DNA of 50,859 nucleotides from UMGS755 sp045132895 (GTDB taxonomy: Bacteria; Bacillota; Clostridia; UBA1381; UBA9506): contig JBGUTC010000025.1 of NCBI GenBank assembly GCA_045132895.1, positions 1 through 50,859 on the forward strand, written 5' to 3'. Within the stretch, counting starts at the first letter, position 1. Each line of letters opens with the position of its first letter. The notes under the pieces are model-generated. The model was not told the DNA's origin and did not search any database. It saw nothing but the letters and a program-made list of their open reading frames with translations. Shown here in pieces: positions 6,002-15,042 of the stretch. A program made the translations under genes and the position numbers.

Positions 6002-8218
6002 ATGGACACAGTTAAAACATATCGGCTTAAAATTGACGGCATGCGTTGCGCAGCATGTTCCGCTGCAGCAGAACGTGCCCTGAAAAACACGCCCGGAGTT
6101 ACAGAGGCCACGGTGAATCTGGCACTAGCCACAGGTGAAATTTCCGGCGGCAGCGATTTAAATCCGGAAGCCGCCATCAGCGCTTTAAAGGCCATGGGTT
6201 ACAAAGGCACCCTTTTAAAAGAAGATGAAACCGCCATCAGCCAGACTCACGATTTTCACCCGGCGGAAGTCATCATCGGTCTTGTGTTCGGTGCACTGGT
6301 CATGTATATCGGCATGTCCCATATGCTCCCCTTCCCCTTACCCTTGCCGGCGTTTTTAGAGATGCACCATAGTCCCCTGGGCTTTTCTCTGGCGCAGTTG
6401 ATCCTCTGCCTTCCTGTTCTATTTGTGGGCAGGCGATTTTTAATAAACGGTATCCGGCGTTTGGTCACCCTGCATCCCAACATGGATTCATTGGTGGCTT
6501 TGGGGACGGGCTCTGCCTTTCTCTACAGTTTCTATCATACGGTTCTGGTCATCCTCGGAGACAGCACCAAGGCCCACGCCCTCTACTTTGAATCCGCCGC
6601 CGTTGTTCTGGCGTTGATTTTGTTAGGAAAATTCTTAGAAGAAAAGAGTAAAAACCGTGCCAAAGATGCGATTGCTTCTCTGGCAAAGCTGATTCCCGCC
6701 TCCTGTACGGTACTGCGAAACGGCGAAGCGGTCACGGTAAAAAGCGCCGAGGTCGTTATGGAGGAGATTGTTCTCTGCGCTGCCGGAGAGACCATCCCCG
6801 TGGATGGCGTTGTATTAGAAGGAAGCGGCGATGTGGATGAGGCCATGCTCACCGGGGAGAGTCTCCCGGTTTATAAGGAGGCAAGTGCCGCCGTTTCCGG
6901 CGGTACAATTTTAAAGGACGGATTCCTGAAAATCCGCACCACGGCTGCCGGAGGTGCTACCGCTGCAGCACGGATTCTCCGTCTTGTTTCGGAAGCACAG
7001 CAAAAAAAGGCTCCGATTTCCCGGATGGCGGACCGGATCTCCGCTATCTTTGTCCCGGCGGTTTTGGGAATCGCCTTACTTTCGGCACTCATCTGGGCGT
7101 TTCTTGGAAAAGATGCCGGCTTTATTCTGCAAATCTTTGTTTCGGTTTTGGTAGTTGCCTGCCCCTGCTCCTTAGGTCTTGCCACTCCCATTGCCGTTAT
7201 GGTTGCCTCCGGTCGGGGGGCTAAGTTGGGCGTTTTATTCCGGGGCGGCGATGCCTTGGAGCATTTAGCAGAAGTCAATATGGTGCTCTTTGATAAAACC
7301 GGCACCGTCACAGAGGGAGCCCTCTCTGTCAGCACGCTGATTCCCGTTTCAGAGGGCGATTTCTCCTGGGTTTCATTAGCAGCCGGAGCAGAACACGGTA
7401 GCGTACATCCCATTGCAAAGGCGCTCCATGTTTATGCGCAGGAAAACGAAGTCCCCGTCCCCATTCCCGAATCTGTCTCAACCCAGGCCGGCAAAGGGGT
7501 TTTGGCAACCGTCAACAATCAGACTGTTCTGGCAGGAACCAGACGGTATATGGAAGAAAACGGCGTTGATTGCCGTGCTTTCGGAGTTTCTCCTGCCGGA
7601 ATGGCCCTGGTTTATGTTGCCGTTAACGGCATACCTATGGGCATCATCGGTTTTTCCGACACAGTGAAACCCTCCGCCCCGAAAGCCGTTACAAGACTGT
7701 CAGCTATGGGCATTGAAACCGCCATGATCACCGGCGATACCCGTCTTGCTGCTGAGGCCGTTGCGAAGGAAACGGGGATTTCCCGCATCTTAGCAGAGGT
7801 TCTCCCGGAAGATAAGGCGGCAGAAGTTTTCAGGCTAAAGGAAGAAGGATATAAAACCGCTATGGTGGGAGACGGTATCAACGATGCACCGGCTCTGGCA
7901 ACGGCACATGTGGGCATTTGTGCTTTTGGAGGCACGGATGTGGCGGCGGAAAGCGCCGGCGTTTTACTGATGCGAAATGAACTTTCCGCTTTAACAGATG
8001 CGGTGTCTCTTGGGCGATTCACTATGAAAATCATTCGCCAAAACCTGTTCTGGGCGTTTATTTATAACACCATCGGCATTCCTCTTGCCGCCGGGGTACT
8101 CTCACACTGGGGTATTTCTCTGTCTCCGGCTCTGGCAGGAACTATGATGGCGCTGTCTTCAGTCTGCGTGGTGTCAAACTCTTTGCGGATCACCCGTTTT
8201 CTGCCAAAAAACAGATAA
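6002..8218 (+). CDS. copA: Copper-translocating P-type ATPase
   Basis: The 738-residue membrane ATPase exports Cu(I) from the cytoplasm. It has one N-terminal heavy-metal domain with GMRC16AAC19, an actuator loop with TGES at 284-287, the copper-type CPC motif at 387-389, the phosphorylation site DKTGT starting at D431, a conserved HPIAKAL in the nucleotide domain, and GDGINDAP at 623-630. These define a P1B-1 ATPase; zinc/cadmium pumps have other surroundings. The ribosome site is AGGAGG. It follows the DUF1858 gene behind a terminator, and no CsoR or CopZ gene is next to it. The family is certain, and copper is the most likely ion because of CPC and the absence of a His-rich tail. Confidence 0.9.
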   Translation: MDTVKTYRLKIDGMRCAACSAAAERALKNTPGVTEATVNLALATGEISGGSDLNPEAAISALKAMGYKGTLLKEDETAISQTHDFHPAEVIIGLVFGALVMYIGMSHMLPFPLPLPAFLEMHHSPLGFSLAQLILCLPVLFVGRRFLINGIRRLVTLHPNMDSLVALGTGSAFLYSFYHTVLVILGDSTKAHALYFESAAVVLALILLGKFLEEKSKNRAKDAIASLAKLIPASCTVLRNGEAVTVKSAEVVMEEIVLCAAGETIPVDGVVLEGSGDVDEAMLTGESLPVYKEASAAVSGGTILKDGFLKIRTTAAGGATAAARILRLVSEAQQKKAPISRMADRISAIFVPAVLGIALLSALIWAFLGKDAGFILQIFVSVLVVACPCSLGLATPIAVMVASGRGAKLGVLFRGGDALEHLAEVNMVLFDKTGTVTEGALSVSTLIPVSEGDFSWVSLAAGAEHGSVHPIAKALHVYAQENEVPVPIPESVSTQAGKGVLATVNNQTVLAGTRRYMEENGVDCRAFGVSPAGMALVYVAVNGIPMGIIGFSDTVKPSAPKAVTRLSAMGIETAMITGDTRLAAEAVAKETGISRILAEVLPEDKAAEVFRLKEEGYKTAMVGDGINDAPALATAHVGICAFGGTDVAAESAGVLLMRNELSALTDAVSLGRFTMKIIRQNLFWAFIYNTIGIPLAAGVLSHWGISLSPALAGTMMALSSVCVVSNSLRITRFLPKNR

Positions 8219-8231
8219 AATTAAAAATTTT

Positions 8232-8275
8232 AAAGACCCGGATGCTTATTTCTTTGCATTCGGGTCTTTTTTTAT
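8232..8275 (+). terminator. Terminator of copA
   Basis: AAAGACCCGGATGC pairs with GCATTCGGGTCTTT around TTATTTCTTT, followed by a T-run. Confidence 0.9.
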
Positions 8276-8304
8276 ATAAAAACATAAATATTTCGTTTTT
8301 TCCC

Positions 8305-8333
8305 TTGTAAAAAAGGAAAATTTTTGGTATAAT
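8305..8333 (+). promoter_or_regulatory. Promoter of the methylmalonyl-CoA decarboxylase operon
   Basis: TTGTAA (8305-8310) and a perfect TATAAT (8328-8333) are 17 bp apart. Transcription should start near 8340, giving a leader of about 145 nt. That leader contains a GCGG-CAATGT-CCGC hairpin and a pairing of GACTCTC with GAGGGTC, but I recognise no riboswitch. Confidence 0.75.
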
Positions 8334-8485
8334 GATAATTGGTGGAGATTCGATTGTTTCGGAAGGACACGCAGAAAGCACGTCTTTTCGGACTTTCTTA
8401 TACACTTGCGGCAATGTCCGCGAACAGACTCTCTGGAAAAAATTTTTGACCGAGGGTCGAGTTTTCAGTACTAGGAGGTTGTGGT

Positions 8486-9988
8486 ATGAGTACAACAAAC
8501 AAGCTGGCTGACTTGCAGGCTCGCCGTGCTGCCATTGTAGCAGGCAATGCTGAAAAAACAGCCAAACAGCATGATGCCGGAAAATTAACGGCTCGTGAAA
8601 GAATTGCGTTACTCTTCGATGAAGGAAGCTTTATCGAACTTGATGCTTTAGCAGGCTCGGCTGATGCCCCCTGTGATGGCGTTATTTGTGGCTACGGTAC
8701 GGTGGACATGCGTCCCGTTTTTGCCTATAGCCAAGACTTTACGGTTAAGGGTGGCTCTGTTGGCGCTCTGGGTGGCAGAAAGATTGCCAAAGTCATTGAT
8801 ATGGCCGTAAAAACCGGTGCTCCCATCGTCAGCATGCTGGATTCCGGCGGTGCCAGAATTCAGGAAGGCTCTGATGCGCTGCAGGCAATGGGTACCATTA
8901 TGCAGAAAACGGCACTGGCTTCCGGCGTTGTGCCCCAGATTGCTGCTGTTATGGGACCTTGCGCAGGCGGTGCTGCGGCGGCGGCAACCCTTTCTGACTT
9001 TGTCTTTATGACAAAAGAAGCTGCCAGCCTTTATCTTTCCAGTCCTTCTGCCATTAAAGGCACGACCGGCGAAGAATTTGACGGCGGCGCTATGGCAAAT
9101 GCTGAAAAGAGCGGCAACTGTCATGTTGTTTGCGACAGCGATGAAGCCCTGATTGCTTCTGTTAAAACCCTGCTGTCTTATCTGCCCTCTAACAATTTAG
9201 AGGATGCACCCTACTTTGAATCTGACGATATCAACCGGGTTTCTCCCGTTCTGAACGCTTTGATTCCCGATGCAGATGATGCAGCTTATGATGTTAAGGT
9301 AGCGATTTCTGAAATTGCTGATGCAGGCTCTGTTTACGAAGTTTTGCCCCTTTACGCTAAGAACATGGTAACGGCTCTGGCTCGTCTGGGCGGTGTTACC
9401 GTTGGCTTCGTTGCTAATCAGCCGGCCGAAGGCGGTCTGCTTGATGCTAAAGCTGCTGAAAAAGCAACTCGTTTTGTTCGCTTCTGCGACAGTTTTAACA
9501 TTCCTCTGGTTACGCTGACCGATTCTGACGGTTATGCTGCTTGCGCTTGTCAGGAATATGCCGGCATCGCAAGAAAGACGGCAGCTCTTGCATACAGTTT
9601 TGCTGAAGCAACCGTTCCCAAGGTCAATGTTATTTTAAGAAAAGCCTGCGGCAGTGCATACATTGCAATGGGCTCCAAGCATATCGGTGCTGATATGGCT
9701 TACGCTTGGCCCACGGCTCAGATTTCTGTGATGCATGCAGAAGGCGCAGCAAACATTCTCTACAGAAAAGAAGTGCAGGCAGCTGATGACCCCATCCGCG
9801 CCCGTGCTGAATTCGTGGAAAGCTTTAAAGAAACTTATGCAAATCCCTTTGAAGCTGCTAAACTGGGCTATGTTGACGATGTCATCGAGCCTGATTCCAC
9901 CAGACCGAGAATCATTGCGGCTCTTTTAATGCTGGCAGGCAAACGCGAAAATCTGCCCGCTAAAAAGCACGGCACCATGCCGCTGTAA
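8486..9988 (+). CDS. mmdA: Methylmalonyl-CoA decarboxylase alpha subunit (carboxyltransferase, 12S type)
   Basis: The 500-residue protein has the two crotonase-like halves of biotin-dependent acyl-CoA carboxyltransferases. The first half shows KLTARERIALLFD, GALGGRKIAKV and LDSGGARIQEG; the second shows TDSDGYA, KACGSAYIAMGSK and the oxyanion-hole glycine stretches GPCAGGAAA. It moves the carboxyl group from (S)-methylmalonyl-CoA to the biotin carrier. Its length fits methylmalonyl-CoA decarboxylase or the transcarboxylase 12S subunit rather than glutaconyl-CoA decarboxylase alpha, which is longer. AGGAGG precedes the ATG. It heads an operon with delta, biotin carrier and beta genes. A propionyl-CoA carboxylase beta subunit is the alternative, disfavoured by the pump genes. 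Confidence 0.88.
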   Translation: MSTTNKLADLQARRAAIVAGNAEKTAKQHDAGKLTARERIALLFDEGSFIELDALAGSADAPCDGVICGYGTVDMRPVFAYSQDFTVKGGSVGALGGRKIAKVIDMAVKTGAPIVSMLDSGGARIQEGSDALQAMGTIMQKTALASGVVPQIAAVMGPCAGGAAAAATLSDFVFMTKEAASLYLSSPSAIKGTTGEEFDGGAMANAEKSGNCHVVCDSDEALIASVKTLLSYLPSNNLEDAPYFESDDINRVSPVLNALIPDADDAAYDVKVAISEIADAGSVYEVLPLYAKNMVTALARLGGVTVGFVANQPAEGGLLDAKAAEKATRFVRFCDSFNIPLVTLTDSDGYAACACQEYAGIARKTAALAYSFAEATVPKVNVILRKACGSAYIAMGSKHIGADMAYAWPTAQISVMHAEGAANILYRKEVQAADDPIRARAEFVESFKETYANPFEAAKLGYVDDVIEPDSTRPRIIAALLMLAGKRENLPAKKHGTMPL

Positions 9989-10008
9989 GCCGGAAAGGAA
10001 GGATTAAG

Positions 10009-10341
10009 ATGGATAATGTATATATCCAGGGTGCGGTTGTTGCTGTCATCGGCCTCACCACCGTATTCGTTGTTCTGGCTATCCTCTGGGGCGTTTTGGA
10101 ACTGATGCGCGTGATTTTCACCGCGAAATCCAGAAAACCTGCTGCTGTTGCGCCGGCTCCTGCCGCTATTCCTGCTGCACCTGCCCAAGAGGACGACAGC
10201 GAATTAATCGCCGTTTTAACTGCGGCTATCGCTGCCAGCCTGAACCAGTCTACCTATAATTTAAAAATTAAATCTTACCGCAGAGTTGACGGAGCGCCGG
10301 TTTGGAACAGAACCGCCCGCCGCGACAACTTAAACGGTTAA
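10009..10341 (+). CDS. mmdD: OadG/MmdD-type delta (gamma) subunit of the sodium-pumping decarboxylase
   Basis: The 110-residue protein has one N-terminal membrane helix (about residues 7-32), an Ala/Pro-rich linker (about 45-60) and a basic C-terminal part. This is the layout of the small membrane subunit that holds the soluble carboxyltransferase to the beta subunit of the pump. AAGGAAGGA precedes the ATG. The gene lies 20 bp after mmdA and 36 bp before the biotin carrier, in the usual order. Small subunits of this class diverge strongly, so the call rests as much on position as on sequence. Confidence 0.8.
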   Translation: MDNVYIQGAVVAVIGLTTVFVVLAILWGVLELMRVIFTAKSRKPAAVAPAPAAIPAAPAQEDDSELIAVLTAAIAASLNQSTYNLKIKSYRRVDGAPVWNRTARRDNLNG

Positions 10342-10377
10342 GACTTACATGAATTACATTAAGAGGAGGATACTTCC

Positions 10378-10740
10378 ATGAGAAAATTTATGATAAACGT
10401 AAACGGCAAGTCCTATGAAGTTGATGTTGAAGAAATCACCGGTGGCGCTCCTGTTGCTGCACCCGTAGCAGCTGCTCCTGCCGCTCCGGCTCCCGCTGCT
10501 GCTCCTGCTGCTTCCGGTTCTGCCGGCGCAGTTTCTGTTGCTGCTCCCATGCCCGGTACCGTTTTAAAGATTAATGTTAAAGTTGGCGATAGCGTTAAAT
10601 CCGGTCAGGCTGTTGCTGTTTTAGAGGCTATGAAGATGGAAAACGAAATCGCAGCAACTCAGGATGGCGTTGTTGCATCTGTTAACGTATCCCAGGGCGA
10701 TTCCGTCAACACCGGCGACGTCCTCGTAACCCTGAACTAA
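10378..10740 (+). CDS. mmdC: Biotin carrier (gamma) subunit of methylmalonyl-CoA decarboxylase
   Basis: The 120-residue protein consists of a short N-terminal domain (MRKFMINVNGKSYEVDVEE), an Ala/Pro linker from about 25 to 50, and a biotinyl domain ending in VLVTLN. The biotinylated lysine is K86 in the motif EAMKMEN. It carries CO2 between the alpha subunit, the pump and probably the 5S-type subunit at the end of the operon. AGGAGG precedes the ATG. No biotin ligase is visible in the window. Confidence 0.93.
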   Translation: MRKFMINVNGKSYEVDVEEITGGAPVAAPVAAAPAAPAPAAAPAASGSAGAVSVAAPMPGTVLKINVKVGDSVKSGQAVAVLEAMKMENEIAATQDGVVASVNVSQGDSVNTGDVLVTLN

Positions 10741-10768
10741 GGGAGCATTTTTTGAAAGGGTGATTTAA

Positions 10769-12001
10769 GTGAATTTATTTATAGAAGGAATCACCAGTTT
10801 TATCCAAAATACAGGTATTGCAAAGATTTTTACCGCAACAGAAGGAACGGCCCTGGCCTTTGCCGGCGTGGATTTCGGTAGCATTGTTATGCTGATCGTT
10901 GCCAGTTTCCTGATTTATCTGGCAATCGGCAAACAGTTTGAGCCCCTGCTCCTGCTGCCCATTTCCTTTGGTATGTTACTGGCTAACCTGCCCCTGTCTA
11001 ATCTAATGCACAATGTTTTGTTTGTCGGCTCCGGCGAAGAACATTTCGTTATGGATTTCGGCGAAATTCTGCATCACGGCGGTTTACTTGACCTTTTGTA
11101 TTTGGGTGTTAAGCTGGGAATTTATCCCTCATTGATTTTCCTTGGCATTGGTGCCATGACAGACTTCTCTCCGCTGATTGCAAATCCCAAGAGCCTGCTT
11201 CTGGGTGCTGCAGCACAGCTGGGTGTTTTCGTCGCTTTCTTTGGTGCCCTGTTCTTAGGTTTTACGATTTACGAAGCTATGTCTATCGGTATCATCGGCG
11301 GTGCTGATGGTCCGACCGCTATTTTAGTTACAAAATCCCTGGCACCAAAACTGCTGCCCGCAATTGCCATTGCAGCATATTCCTACATGGCGCTGATTCC
11401 TATCATTCAGCCACCGATTATGAAACTGCTCACCACGAAAAAAGAGCGCCTGGTTAAAATGGAGCAGCTCCGTCCCGTCAGCAAGTTAGAACGCATGGTC
11501 TTCCCGATCATCGTAACAATTGTTGTTGGCTTAATCGTGCCTGATGCTGTGCCTCTGGTTGGCTGTTTGATGCTGGGTAACCTAATTAAAGAAAGCGGCG
11601 TTGCTGACCGTCTTTCCAAGACAGCGCAGAACGAACTCATGAACATCGTTACCATCTTTTTAGGTGTAACCGTTGGTGCGACCGCTTCTGCAGATACCTT
11701 CCTGCGTGCGCAGACACTGTTCATTGTTGTTCTGGGACTGGTTGCGTTCTCTATCAGTACCGCCGGCGGACTTATGCTCGGTAAATTGATGTATATTCTG
11801 ACTAAGGGTAAGGTTAATCCCTTAATCGGTTCTGCCGGTGTTTCTGCCGTTCCTATGGCTGCCCGTGTTGCCCAGACCGTTGGTCAGAAGGAAGACCCGA
11901 CGAACTATCTCTTAATGCATGCAATGGGACCCAACGTTGCCGGTGTTATCGGTTCTGCCGTAGCTGCCGGTGTGTTCCTGGCTTTGGCAAAGGTTCTGTA
12001 A
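10769..12001 (+). CDS. mmdB: Sodium-pumping decarboxylase beta subunit
   Basis: The 410-residue protein has about nine to eleven membrane segments and the family motif GIIGGADGPTAI near residue 175, which contains the aspartate essential for sodium transport in OadB/MmdB/GcdB. A second motif, NLIKESGVADRLS...GVTVGATASADTFL, also matches. It decarboxylates carboxybiotin and exports sodium ions. I use GTG 10769 as the start: GAAAGGG lies about 10 nt upstream and no ATG precedes the first helix. The gene follows mmdC by 28 bp. Confidence 0.92.
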   Translation: MNLFIEGITSFIQNTGIAKIFTATEGTALAFAGVDFGSIVMLIVASFLIYLAIGKQFEPLLLLPISFGMLLANLPLSNLMHNVLFVGSGEEHFVMDFGEILHHGGLLDLLYLGVKLGIYPSLIFLGIGAMTDFSPLIANPKSLLLGAAAQLGVFVAFFGALFLGFTIYEAMSIGIIGGADGPTAILVTKSLAPKLLPAIAIAAYSYMALIPIIQPPIMKLLTTKKERLVKMEQLRPVSKLERMVFPIIVTIVVGLIVPDAVPLVGCLMLGNLIKESGVADRLSKTAQNELMNIVTIFLGVTVGATASADTFLRAQTLFIVVLGLVAFSISTAGGLMLGKLMYILTKGKVNPLIGSAGVSAVPMAARVAQTVGQKEDPTNYLLMHAMGPNVAGVIGSAVAAGVFLALAKVL

Positions 12002-12012
12002 ATTTTGAAACA

Positions 12013-12032
12013 GCAACGATAAGATTCGTTGC
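12013..12032 (+). promoter_or_regulatory. Hairpin before the 5S-type gene
   Basis: GCAACGA and TCGTTGC pair around a six-base loop just before the ribosome site of the next gene. There is no T-run, so it is more likely an mRNA-stability or translation element than a terminator. Confidence 0.4.
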
Positions 12033-12049
12033 GGAAAGGAAACGTTGTT

Positions 12050-13459
12050 ATGTCTACGAATTTAAAACCGGTTAAAATAACAGAAACCGCCCTTCGTGAT
12101 GCACATCAGTCCCTGATTGCCACCAGAATGACCACAGAGGAAATTCTCCCCATCGTGGAAAAACTGGACAAGGTCGGTTACCATTCCTTAGAAGCCTGGG
12201 GCGGCGCTACCTTTGATGCCTGCCTCCGTTTCTTAAATGAAGATCCCTGGGAACGTCTCAGAAAAATCCGTGACCGTGCGAAGAACACAAAATTACAGAT
12301 GTTATTCCGCGGACAGAATATTCTGGGTTACAAAAACTACGCTGATGACGTAGTTGAATATTTCGTTCAGAAGTCCTTGGCAAACGGTATGGATATTATC
12401 CGTATCTTTGATGCACTGAACGATGTTCGTAACTTAGAATGCGCTATTAAGGCTTGCCAGAAAGAACAGGGTCATGTACAGGCAGTTGTCTGCTACACCA
12501 TCAGCCCAGTTCACAACATTGAATCTTACGTTAAAATGGCAAAAGAACTGGAAGAACGCGGCGCAAACTCTATTTGTATTAAAGACATGGCAGGTCTGCT
12601 GCTTCCTTATGAGGCTTATGATCTGGTTAAAGCCATGAAAGAAACCGTGAACATTCCCATTCAGCTCCACACCCACTACACCAGTGGTGTTGCTTCTATG
12701 ACCTATTTAAAGGCAATTGAAGCAGGGGTTGATATTGTTGACTGTGCGATTTCCCCCATGGCACTGGGCACCTCTCAGCCGGCAACAGAGCCTCTGGTTA
12801 AGACCCTGCAGGGTACGCCCTATGACACCGGTCTTGACCTTGACCTGTTATCTGAAATTGCTGATTATTTCCGTCCGCTGCGTGAGAAATACTTAGAAAG
12901 CGGACTTCTGAATCCGAAGATGCTGGGTGTTGACGTAAACACACTGCTGTATCAGGTGCCCGGCGGTATGCTCTCCAACCTGGTTTCTCAGCTGAAGCAG
13001 CAGGGTAAGGAAGACAAGCTGGAAGAAGTTTTAAAAGAAGTGCCCCGCGTGCGCGAAGACTTAGGCTTCCCGCCGTTGGTAACGCCCACTAGCCAGATTG
13101 TTGGTACGCAGGCTGTTTTAAACGTTATCATGGGCGAACGCTACAAGATGATCACCAAGGAAACCAAGGGTATCGTCAAGGGTGAATACGGTAAGACGCC
13201 GGTTGAAATCAAGGAGGACATCGTTCAAAAGATTATCGGTAACGAACCGAGAATCACCTGCCGTCCTGCTGACCAGATTGCACCGGAACTGGATGCACTC
13301 CGAAACGACATCAAAGAATATATTGAGCAGGATGAAGATGTTCTGTCCTACGCTCTCTTTGATCAGGTTGCAGTTAAATTCTTCGAGCAGCGTCGCGCTG
13401 AGAAGTATAAATTAGACAAAGACCTGGTTAACATGGAAGAAATGACCCATCCCATTTAA
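12050..13459 (+). CDS. Pyruvate/oxaloacetate carboxyltransferase subunit (5S or OadA type)
   Basis: The 469-residue protein is an HMG-CoA-lyase-like TIM barrel followed by a helical carboxylase domain. ITETALRDAHQS holds the catalytic Asp, IKDMAG the carbamylated metal-binding Lys, and HTHYTSG two metal-binding His. It transfers carboxyl between carboxybiotin and pyruvate. ATG 12050 with GAAAGGAAA upstream is better than the in-frame TTG at 12029. Unlike OadA it has no C-terminal biotin domain, so it must use MmdC. With MmdA and MmdC it could form a transcarboxylase-like complex (methylmalonyl-CoA plus pyruvate giving propionyl-CoA plus oxaloacetate), or feed oxaloacetate to the sodium pump. 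I cannot choose from sequence. Confidence 0.88.
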   Translation: MSTNLKPVKITETALRDAHQSLIATRMTTEEILPIVEKLDKVGYHSLEAWGGATFDACLRFLNEDPWERLRKIRDRAKNTKLQMLFRGQNILGYKNYADDVVEYFVQKSLANGMDIIRIFDALNDVRNLECAIKACQKEQGHVQAVVCYTISPVHNIESYVKMAKELEERGANSICIKDMAGLLLPYEAYDLVKAMKETVNIPIQLHTHYTSGVASMTYLKAIEAGVDIVDCAISPMALGTSQPATEPLVKTLQGTPYDTGLDLDLLSEIADYFRPLREKYLESGLLNPKMLGVDVNTLLYQVPGGMLSNLVSQLKQQGKEDKLEEVLKEVPRVREDLGFPPLVTPTSQIVGTQAVLNVIMGERYKMITKETKGIVKGEYGKTPVEIKEDIVQKIIGNEPRITCRPADQIAPELDALRNDIKEYIEQDEDVLSYALFDQVAVKFFEQRRAEKYKLDKDLVNMEEMTHPI

Positions 13460-13493
13460 TCGGGATGACAAAAAAGCGCAGAGCGCGCAAAGC

Positions 13494-13539
13494 AAAAGAA
13501 TCCTATCGCAACGTTACGTTGTGGTAGGATTCTTTTTTG
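13494..13539 (+). terminator. Terminator of the decarboxylase operon
   Basis: AAAAGAATCCTATCGCAACG pairs with a CGTTGTGGTAGGATTCTTTT arm around TTA, ending in a T-run. Confidence 0.92.
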
Positions 13540-13678
13540 TTCCATAGTTTTCTTTTCTCTTTCCAGGCACTGGCCACATAATTTTTAACAGAGCAGAAAC
13601 GTAAGGGCGATTTCTGAATTGCCCTTGGCACAATGGTGTAAAAAGCAAATAATGAATGATAAAAATTAATATTATGTC

Positions 13679-13707
13679 TTGAATTATAGGAACAAAGCCT
13701 GTATAAT
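13679..13707 (+). promoter_or_regulatory. Promoter of the MFS pair
   Basis: TTGAAT (13679-13684) and TATAAT (13702-13707) are 17 bp apart, about 40 bp before the first MFS gene. The rest of the 287-bp gap back to the previous gene holds the terminator and nothing else I recognise. Confidence 0.75.
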
Positions 13708-13746
13708 TATATTTGTGCGAAATTACAAAAGATAAGGAGACAGGTC

Positions 13747-15009
13747 ATGAAAGGACGACATCTTGAAAACGAAACCATCAGCTGGCTGGCATTTATTGCC
13801 TGCGCTCTTACCTATATCGTCATTTCTCTGAGCAGAAACATCTATTCTCCCGCCATTGCTGCCATTATTCAGGAGGGGTTGTTTTCCAAGGAGCGCGCCG
13901 GCATCATCACCGCCAGTTTTTATCTGTTTTACGGATGTATGCAGTTCTTCGGCGGCTTTCTTTGTGACCGTTATTCTCCTTTTAAAATCTTGCTGATCGG
14001 CCTGATCGGGTCCCTGTTCTGTAATATTGGAATGGCGCTTTCTCATTCCTTTGTCCCTATGTTGGTTCTCTGGACAATCAGCGGCATTGCCCAATTCGGT
14101 ACCTGGCCCTCAATTGTTAAGGTCATCGCTTCTGTTATCATGCCGGAGCACCGGCAAAAATCTATGTTCCTGATTTCCTTTACCTACACAATCGGCGCCA
14201 TCATCAGTTATCTGATGGGCTTAGTCGTTTTACAAATCGCTTCCTGGCAAAGTCTGTTCTGGACTTCTGCCACAGCACTTTTCCTTTGCGGCGTGTTTGT
14301 AGTGTATGCAGAAAAGCGAATCAATGCCAATCTGGTAGACGACGAAGAAAATCTGCAGAAAAACGAAAAACGTCCGCAAAAGGCAAATTCGGAATCTCTC
14401 CCAATCTGGTCCATGATTTTCACAACGGGTCTGGTCTTTCTTTTCATTCCCGGACTGGTGCGAAGTGCATTAGATACCGGTCTGTCAGGATGGATTCCCA
14501 CGATGATTGTGGAAAACTATGAGGATATCTCGCCCAGTATTGCCAGCTTTTTAACTGCTATTCTGTTTGCCGTCAGACTGTTCGCAATTTACCTTTTAAA
14601 CTGGCTATATCCCCGTCGTTGCCGGAATCTTGTCATTGCAATGTGTATCTTGTTTGCGGCCGCTTTACCGTTCATTGGTGTAATCATTCTGATTGGTAAA
14701 CTGCCGGCGATTATGATGGTTCTTGCTCTGGCAGTTACGATAACCATTATGACAGCTGCAGCACAGGTCATAAACGTTATTATTCCCGCATCTTTCGAAA
14801 AGCAGGGAAAGACCGGCGCAGTCTCCGGCATTTTAAATACTTTTGGCGCTTTTGGAGCCATGTCCGGCAGTTATATGTATGGATTCATTGCCGAACGCTT
14901 CAACTGGATTGCAACCGGAATTTTTTCCTTTATAATCGCAGCAGTGTCTATTGTCTTTATCCTTTGTGCTGCGCCTCTTTGGAAGCGTTTCTCTGAAAAA
15001 AATATCTGA
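13747..15009 (+). CDS. MFS transporter, first of a tandem pair
   Basis: The 420-residue protein has twelve membrane segments and the MFS signature GGFLCDRYSPFK between segments 2 and 3. A cytoplasmic loop of about 30 charged residues sits in the middle. The general look (FGTWPSIVKVIA, PEHRQKSM) resembles the organophosphate:phosphate antiporter or sugar-phosphate-sensor branch, but the substrate cannot be told. AAGGAG precedes the ATG. The next gene encodes a protein of the same length that matches it along its whole length, so the two arose by tandem duplication. Confidence 0.8.
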   Translation: MKGRHLENETISWLAFIACALTYIVISLSRNIYSPAIAAIIQEGLFSKERAGIITASFYLFYGCMQFFGGFLCDRYSPFKILLIGLIGSLFCNIGMALSHSFVPMLVLWTISGIAQFGTWPSIVKVIASVIMPEHRQKSMFLISFTYTIGAIISYLMGLVVLQIASWQSLFWTSATALFLCGVFVVYAEKRINANLVDDEENLQKNEKRPQKANSESLPIWSMIFTTGLVFLFIPGLVRSALDTGLSGWIPTMIVENYEDISPSIASFLTAILFAVRLFAIYLLNWLYPRRCRNLVIAMCILFAAALPFIGVIILIGKLPAIMMVLALAVTITIMTAAAQVINVIIPASFEKQGKTGAVSGILNTFGAFGAMSGSYMYGFIAERFNWIATGIFSFIIAAVSIVFILCAAPLWKRFSEKNI

Positions 15010-15042
15010 TAAACAGTTTAAAAGCCGTTAGGAGCGTCATCT

